A stretch of DNA of 18,046 nt. Source: Acetomicrobium sp. UBA3949 (GTDB lineage: Bacteria > Synergistota > Synergistia > Synergistales > Acetomicrobiaceae). Within the stretch, counting starts at the first letter, position 1, and each line of letters begins with the position of its first letter. The translations under genes were made by a program, and so were the position numbers. Of the stretch, positions 14,384-18,046 are shown piece by piece. The notes beneath the pieces are model-generated. The model saw nothing but the letters and a program-made list of their open reading frames with translations. It was not told the DNA's origin and made no database searches. Location: positions 1-18,046 of the forward strand of contig DGDP01000127.1 of assembly GCA_002385485.1 (NCBI GenBank), written 5' to 3'.

Positions 14384-15565
14384 TCAAGAAACTTCGAGAA
14401 GAAGGCATTTGAGGTACAGCGACTCCTCAAAGCCCATAAGCACCGGATGATCCGGCGGTTGACCTTCCCTGGCAACAACACGAAGTGTCTTGTCGGCGTC
14501 CTTCGCCGCCTCAAATATAACCCCTTCAAAGAGATCCCACGATATATGGTGAGAGCAGGAGCAGGTCAGAAGAAAACCGCCTTCTTTGACTAACTTCATG
14601 GCCCGCAAGTTGATCTCTTTATATCCCCTGAGAGCCCCCTCAACAGCTTTTTTGTTTTTGGCAAAGGCCGGAGGGTCTAAAACGATCACGTCGTACCTTT
14701 GACCCTTTGACTCTAGCTCCCTTAGGCGGTCGAAAACGTTTGCCACATCGTATCGGCAAACAGCATCAAATCCATTCAGGCCGGCATTGCGCCTTGCCGT
14801 CGCTATAGCATCCTCCGAAACGTCTACGCCAAAGACGCTTTTCGCCCCAAACCTGGCAGCGTTAAGGCCAAAACCTCCCGTATAACAGAAAGCATCCAGC
14901 ACATTGGCTCCCTTTGATATATCCTTCAATAGGGCCCTGTTTCGACGTTGATCCAAAAAGTGTCCCGTTTTTTGGCCTCCGGCGATATTTACGCAAAACT
15001 TGACGCTATTCTCCTCGATTATCACTTCATCGGGCACTTCACCGAAGAGAAGGCAATCCTCTTGAGACAATCCCTCGATCGCTCTCACGGGCACATCGTT
15101 TTTGTGGTATATGCCTTTTACGGGAAAAAGGTCGATTAAAACCCTTACGATGATTTCCTTGAACCTATCCATCCCGAGCGTCAGGGTCTGCAAGACTATA
15201 TAATCGCCAAATTTGTCAATAATTACACCGGGCAGAAAGTCCGCTTCGCTAAAAACGATCCTGTAGGCATCAAGCTCGGCAATCCCGGTCTTGCACCTGA
15301 AGTTCAGGGCAGATTTGAGCCTTTTGCGCCAAAAACTTTCGTCTATCTTTTCTTGTTTTCTGGTCAGGATTCGTGCAACAATGTACGAAGAGGGGTTGGC
15401 ATACCCTATACCTAAGAATTTCCCCCGCCAATCCTTGATCTCGACTAAATCGCCCGGAGTAAAGTCGCCCCTGATCCTGTTTATCGCGTTTTTATAAATC
15501 CATGGGTGCCCTTCATGGATGCTTTGTTCAAACCCCTTCTTAACGTATAGAGAATTAAAAGCCAT
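14384..15565 (-). CDS. Class I SAM-dependent rRNA methyltransferase (RlmI-like)
   Basis: This is a putative 23S rRNA 5-methylcytosine methyltransferase of the RlmI type. The frame is open from 15610, but ATG 15565 (393 residues) gives the family N-terminus FNSLYVKKGFEQS and lies 7 bp after the MoaD-like stop. Numbered from 15610, a PUA domain covers about 19-85 (HPWIYKNAI) and GGQKTGHFLDQR is at 211-222. The SAM-binding LDAFCYTGGFG is at 238-248, LDPPAF at 311-316, and the catalytic cysteine region TCSCSHH at 349-355. A G-rich ribosome-binding site overlaps the MoaD-like 3' end, so it is co-transcribed with AOR. The functional link to AOR is not obvious. The specific rRNA site is inferred from the family. 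Confidence 0.9.
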   Translation of the reverse strand: MAFNSLYVKKGFEQSIHEGHPWIYKNAINRIRGDFTPGDLVEIKDWRGKFLGIGYANPSSYIVARILTRKQEKIDESFWRKRLKSALNFRCKTGIAELDAYRIVFSEADFLPGVIIDKFGDYIVLQTLTLGMDRFKEIIVRVLIDLFPVKGIYHKNDVPVRAIEGLSQEDCLLFGEVPDEVIIEENSVKFCVNIAGGQKTGHFLDQRRNRALLKDISKGANVLDAFCYTGGFGLNAARFGAKSVFGVDVSEDAIATARRNAGLNGFDAVCRYDVANVFDRLRELESKGQRYDVIVLDPPAFAKNKKAVEGALRGYKEINLRAMKLVKEGGFLLTCSCSHHISWDLFEGVIFEAAKDADKTLRVVAREGQPPDHPVLMGFEESLYLKCLLLEVS

Positions 15566-15572
15566 AATACAT

Positions 15573-15785
15573 TTAACCCCCTCCCAAGGGAGGAAAGATC
15601 CGCACTTCATCTTCTGGATTCACCAGATCATCCAGACAGATGTACTTCGAGCGACAGATTGCAAATCCCACTTCCTCCCTTGAAATATTTACTTTATTGA
15701 GTATATATCCCAACGTCACGGCCCGATCCAGCTCTACAATATGCTCCGTCAATCGATCGCCGCTAAATACTATAACTTTGGCCAT
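15573..15785 (-). CDS. MoaD/ThiS-family sulfur carrier protein
   Basis: This is a 70-residue ubiquitin-like sulfur carrier. It ends in PPLGGG, so the family's C-terminal Gly-Gly is present with one extra glycine; thiocarboxylation of that end supplies sulfur to molybdopterin. The NPEDEVRIFPPLGGG end and the short beta-grasp length support the call. The ATG at 15785 lies inside the AOR gene, with a 23-bp overlap, so the two are translationally coupled. The location implies a carrier devoted to the AOR tungstopterin cofactor rather than general MoaD. A ThiS role is less likely given the AOR context, since no thiamine genes are in view. Confidence 0.88.
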   Translation of the reverse strand: MAKVIVFSGDRLTEHIVELDRAVTLGYILNKVNISREEVGFAICRSKYICLDDLVNPEDEVRIFPPLGGG

Positions 15786-17673
15786 AGTCTTCCGCTATCC
15801 AGTCGAGCCCTAGTTCCGACAATTTTCCTCTGGTAGGAATGCCCCTTTCGTTCCAATTCATCATTGCGTAATATATTTGAAGCGCCTCCTTAAATTCCTC
15901 CTCAGAAAGCGAATTCCCGGAAAGAGGACCTTTTTCGAGGGGAGAAAACAACCTTTCCGGCAAGGCATCTTCTTTGACGTCGAAACCCTCACGGGCATTG
16001 AACATCCTGGCGAGCACCAAAGCTCTCTCCCCGACTTTCATCAGCTCAAATGCGCTCGTTTGCCATCCAGTGAAGGCGCACATGGCATCTACCACATCTT
16101 TTATGGGCATAGAGCTTCTTGGCACCGGCACGAAATCACATATACCTGCAGCGTTAAAAAAGCTCCACCACATGGAAAGGTAGGCAAAGGTCCGCACCTT
16201 TAAGTTTGAGAAGACGGTAGGACTTTCGGGCTCCAAAATACCCAGAGGCATTATTTCTCTAAAACCATATTGGTCCTTTGAAGCAACCATAGTATCGTGG
16301 GCGGCAACCATATGGTCTGCGCCCCTTTCGGAAGCAGCGTAGGCTAAGGCTAATGAATATTTCCCCCTCGGCTCGTGCATCGGTAACTCCTGACCCTTCA
16401 CCGTCAAGGCAAACTTTTCCGAACCCTTTCCTATGATTTCGGAGGCCCTTTTGCTGCCCTCGGCGAGAACGTCGCCAAAGCCCTCTCTTTTTGCTATCTT
16501 TTCTATCATGGCAAGGAGGGCTTCGCCGTTGCCAAAGGACAGCTCTATTCCGTCGGTATCGTCTTCGGTCAAAATATTTGCCTCGAAACATTCCATGGCA
16601 AAGGCTATGGTCATCCCGGTGCTGATAGTGTCCAAGGTGTATTCGTTGCACATCTGATTTGCTTTAGCTATAACTTCTATGTCATCAATTAAACAGAGCG
16701 AGCCAAAAGAAGCAAGTGTCTCGTACTCAGGGCCGCCGAATCGTGGCTCTACTCCATAACGATCCGATTTAACGGCTCTTTTACACCTCACGGGGCAGGC
16801 GTAGCAGCCTTCCCTGGCCACTAATATCTTCTCATTCATAGCCTTCGCAGAAATTGCCTCGGCCTTGTCGAATTCACCGTAACGAAAATTTTTGGTCGGC
16901 AATATCCCGGCTGCATTATTTCCCAAAACAGAAGCCGCTGTTCCGCTTTCGTACAACCCCTTGGTTAGAGGATTCTCCATTACCGTAGAGCCGAATTTCT
17001 TGGATATTTCCGACATGAGCTTATGGTCCGCTATGGGAATCTGCTTTTTACCTCTGACAGCGATAGCTTTGAGGTTTTTGGAACCCATCACGGCTCCAAG
17101 TCCGTTTCTGCCGTTAAAATGTTTTAATTCATTAGTTATGCAGGCATACCTTACTAGGTTTTCTCCGCCGGGCCCTATCTGGGCAACTCTAATGGCGGGG
17201 TCTTTGTGCCTATCTCTTATCACATCCTGAACTTCGCCGGTCTTTTTTCCCCATAGATCCCCGGCATCGTATATGCTTACATCTCCGTCGTTTATATAAA
17301 GATAAACCGGTTTGCTGGCTTTGCCCCTTATGACAATCCCGTCAAAGCCGGCACGCTTTAGCTCAGGCCCCCAAAAACCTCCGGCCTCAGACTGTCCGAA
17401 GGCATTTGTCAAAGGCGACTTGGCGCCCACGGCAAAGCGACACATCCCCCCTAAAGGTGCGCCCGTTAAAGCTCCGGGGGCAAAGACCAAAACGTTGTCC
17501 GGCCCCAGAGGATCAATGCCTGGCTTCATCATCTTAAGTAAATAGTAGCCTATTAAACCCGAACCTCCCATGTAGGTCCTGTAAAACTCGTCGCTAACAT
17601 TCTCCACTTCGATCCTTTCCGCAGATAAGTCGACGTGTAAAACCCTTCTGTTGTATCCGAAAGCCAATTTCAT
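15763..17673 (-). CDS. aor: Aldehyde:ferredoxin oxidoreductase (tungsten-type)
   Basis: This 636-residue enzyme oxidises aldehydes to acids and reduces ferredoxin, using a tungsten or molybdenum bis-pterin and a [4Fe-4S] cluster in the cytoplasm. The cluster ligands are C280, C283 and C287 (CYACPVRC) plus the distal C502 in NAAGICDF. N-terminal and central AOR blocks (VLHVDLS at 11-17, GGSGLIGYYLL, KNLKAIAVRG, MHEPRGK at 422-428) are intact. A family acid near the last cysteine (DxxGLC in the Pyrococcus enzyme) is Asn here. ATG 17673 lies only 1 nt after GAGGGGG; TTG 17667 at 7 nt spacing may be the true start. It is followed by an overlapping MoaD-like gene and a methyltransferase. Substrate is unassigned, but fermentative aldehydes or acids are likely. 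Confidence 0.95.
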   Translation of the reverse strand: MKLAFGYNRRVLHVDLSAERIEVENVSDEFYRTYMGGSGLIGYYLLKMMKPGIDPLGPDNVLVFAPGALTGAPLGGMCRFAVGAKSPLTNAFGQSEAGGFWGPELKRAGFDGIVIRGKASKPVYLYINDGDVSIYDAGDLWGKKTGEVQDVIRDRHKDPAIRVAQIGPGGENLVRYACITNELKHFNGRNGLGAVMGSKNLKAIAVRGKKQIPIADHKLMSEISKKFGSTVMENPLTKGLYESGTAASVLGNNAAGILPTKNFRYGEFDKAEAISAKAMNEKILVAREGCYACPVRCKRAVKSDRYGVEPRFGGPEYETLASFGSLCLIDDIEVIAKANQMCNEYTLDTISTGMTIAFAMECFEANILTEDDTDGIELSFGNGEALLAMIEKIAKREGFGDVLAEGSKRASEIIGKGSEKFALTVKGQELPMHEPRGKYSLALAYAASERGADHMVAAHDTMVASKDQYGFREIMPLGILEPESPTVFSNLKVRTFAYLSMWWSFFNAAGICDFVPVPRSSMPIKDVVDAMCAFTGWQTSAFELMKVGERALVLARMFNAREGFDVKEDALPERLFSPLEKGPLSGNSLSEEEFKEALQIYYAMMNWNERGIPTRGKLSELGLDWIAEDYGQSYSI

Positions 17674-17721
17674 TCCCCCTCAAATTAATCGCAATAATCT
17701 TTAAATTGCCTATATTTTTAA

Positions 17722-17751
17722 ATTATAATTCACTTATGAGCCAAAAGACAA
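17722..17751 (-). promoter_or_regulatory. Candidate sigma-70 promoter for the AOR operon
   Basis: TTGTCT (17751-17746) and a perfect TATAAT (17727-17722) are 18 bp apart on the minus strand, about 50 bp upstream of the AOR start, in an AT-rich 95-bp gap after lysA. Sequence and position support independent transcription of AOR. No terminator is visible after lysA. Confidence 0.5.
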
Positions 17752-17768
17752 ATTCTGTAAAAAGGCTT

Positions 17769-18046
17769 TTAATCGTCACAAATCGACCTTTGCTTGGCCA
17801 GTAAATCGTCGTAGGTTTCCCTCTCGACGGCCAGGAAATCCTTTCCGTTCTCGACGAAAACAACTGCAGGTTTGGGAAGCATATTATAATTGCTGGCCAT
17901 AGAATAGTTGTATGCTCCCGTGTTGAAAACCGCCAGCAGGTCTCCTGGCTTGACGTCACCTGGAACAGAAAGGTTTTCTATCAAAATGTCGCCGCTTTCA
18001 CAACACCTGCCCGCCACGGTTACGATTCTGTCCTTTGGCAGGCCTT
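17769..18046 (-). CDS. lysA: Diaminopimelate decarboxylase, C-terminal part (partial)
   Basis: The last 92 residues of a fold-type III PLP decarboxylase enter from the right edge; the frame is open to base 18046. The signature GRCCESGD holds the conserved Cys/Glu of the active site donated across the dimer, and GAYNYSMASNYN has the family's conserved AY-x-YSM segment. LysA removes the D-side carboxyl from meso-diaminopimelate to give lysine, the last step of the pathway. The PLP-lysine region lies outside the window. A related ornithine or arginine decarboxylase is less likely given the CESGD and SNYN blocks. Confidence 0.88.
   Translation of the reverse strand, partial: GLPKDRIVTVAGRCCESGDILIENLSVPGDVKPGDLLAVFNTGAYNYSMASNYNMLPKPAVVFVENGKDFLAVERETYDDLLAKQRSICDD

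Noticed and set aside
1..18046. CRISPR, transposon or phage genes
   Set aside because: No regularly spaced repeats, transposase motifs, terminal repeats or phage-type genes were seen.

Overview
The window comes from an anaerobic, probably amino-acid-fermenting bacterium. A leucine dehydrogenase, a tungsten-type aldehyde:ferredoxin oxidoreductase (AOR) with its own MoaD-like carrier, a UPF0182 membrane protein and a DUF362 protein occur together. GC content is moderate, Shine-Dalgarno sites are strong and G-rich, and GTG and TTG starts are common. My best guess is the Synergistota (Acetomicrobium-like), with an anaerobic Firmicute as the alternative. This rests on gene content remembered from these groups, not on a search. 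I see no tRNA, rRNA, insertion sequence, prophage or CRISPR array.

Layout. (1) 1-4560 is a divergent catabolic cluster. Leftward run a class II aldolase, a 2-hydroxyacid dehydrogenase and an FGGY (erythritol-kinase-like) kinase that leaves the window at base 1. Rightward run a Tm-1-like UPF0261 protein and a PEP-hydrolase-family TIM-barrel protein. A perfect bidirectional hairpin closes the cluster at 4585-4620. (2) 4640-5707 is leucine dehydrogenase, leftward, behind a 375-bp AT-rich spacer with an operator-like dyad and a 24-bp hairpin. (3) 6083-8475, leftward, holds a conserved multi-span membrane protein of unknown function, a possible 24-residue leader ORF overlapping its start, and a DUF362 protein that ends inside a 48-bp perfect palindrome. 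(4) 8584-12394 holds the large UPF0182 protein, divergent from a secreted M23 peptidase. (5) 12395-12806 is non-coding. (6) 12807-14378 holds a tautomerase-fold protein with an unusual Cys/Lys/Arg tail, divergent from a fosmidomycin-resistance-type MFS transporter. (7) 14384-17673 is a tight leftward operon of AOR, MoaD-like carrier and RlmI-like rRNA methyltransferase. (8) The C-terminal end of diaminopimelate decarboxylase (lysA) enters from the right edge.

How the genes fit together. Leucine dehydrogenase deaminates branched-chain amino acids to 2-oxo acids. An AOR can oxidise aldehydes derived from such acids and pass electrons to ferredoxin, which suits amino-acid fermentation, although the two genes are far apart here. 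The 1-4560 cluster looks like a small kinase/dehydrogenase/aldolase route for a polyol, sugar or sugar acid. The Tm-1/TIM-barrel pair is its uncharacterised part and the best candidate in the window for undescribed biochemistry. Its two products correspond to the two halves of the plant antiviral protein Tm-1.
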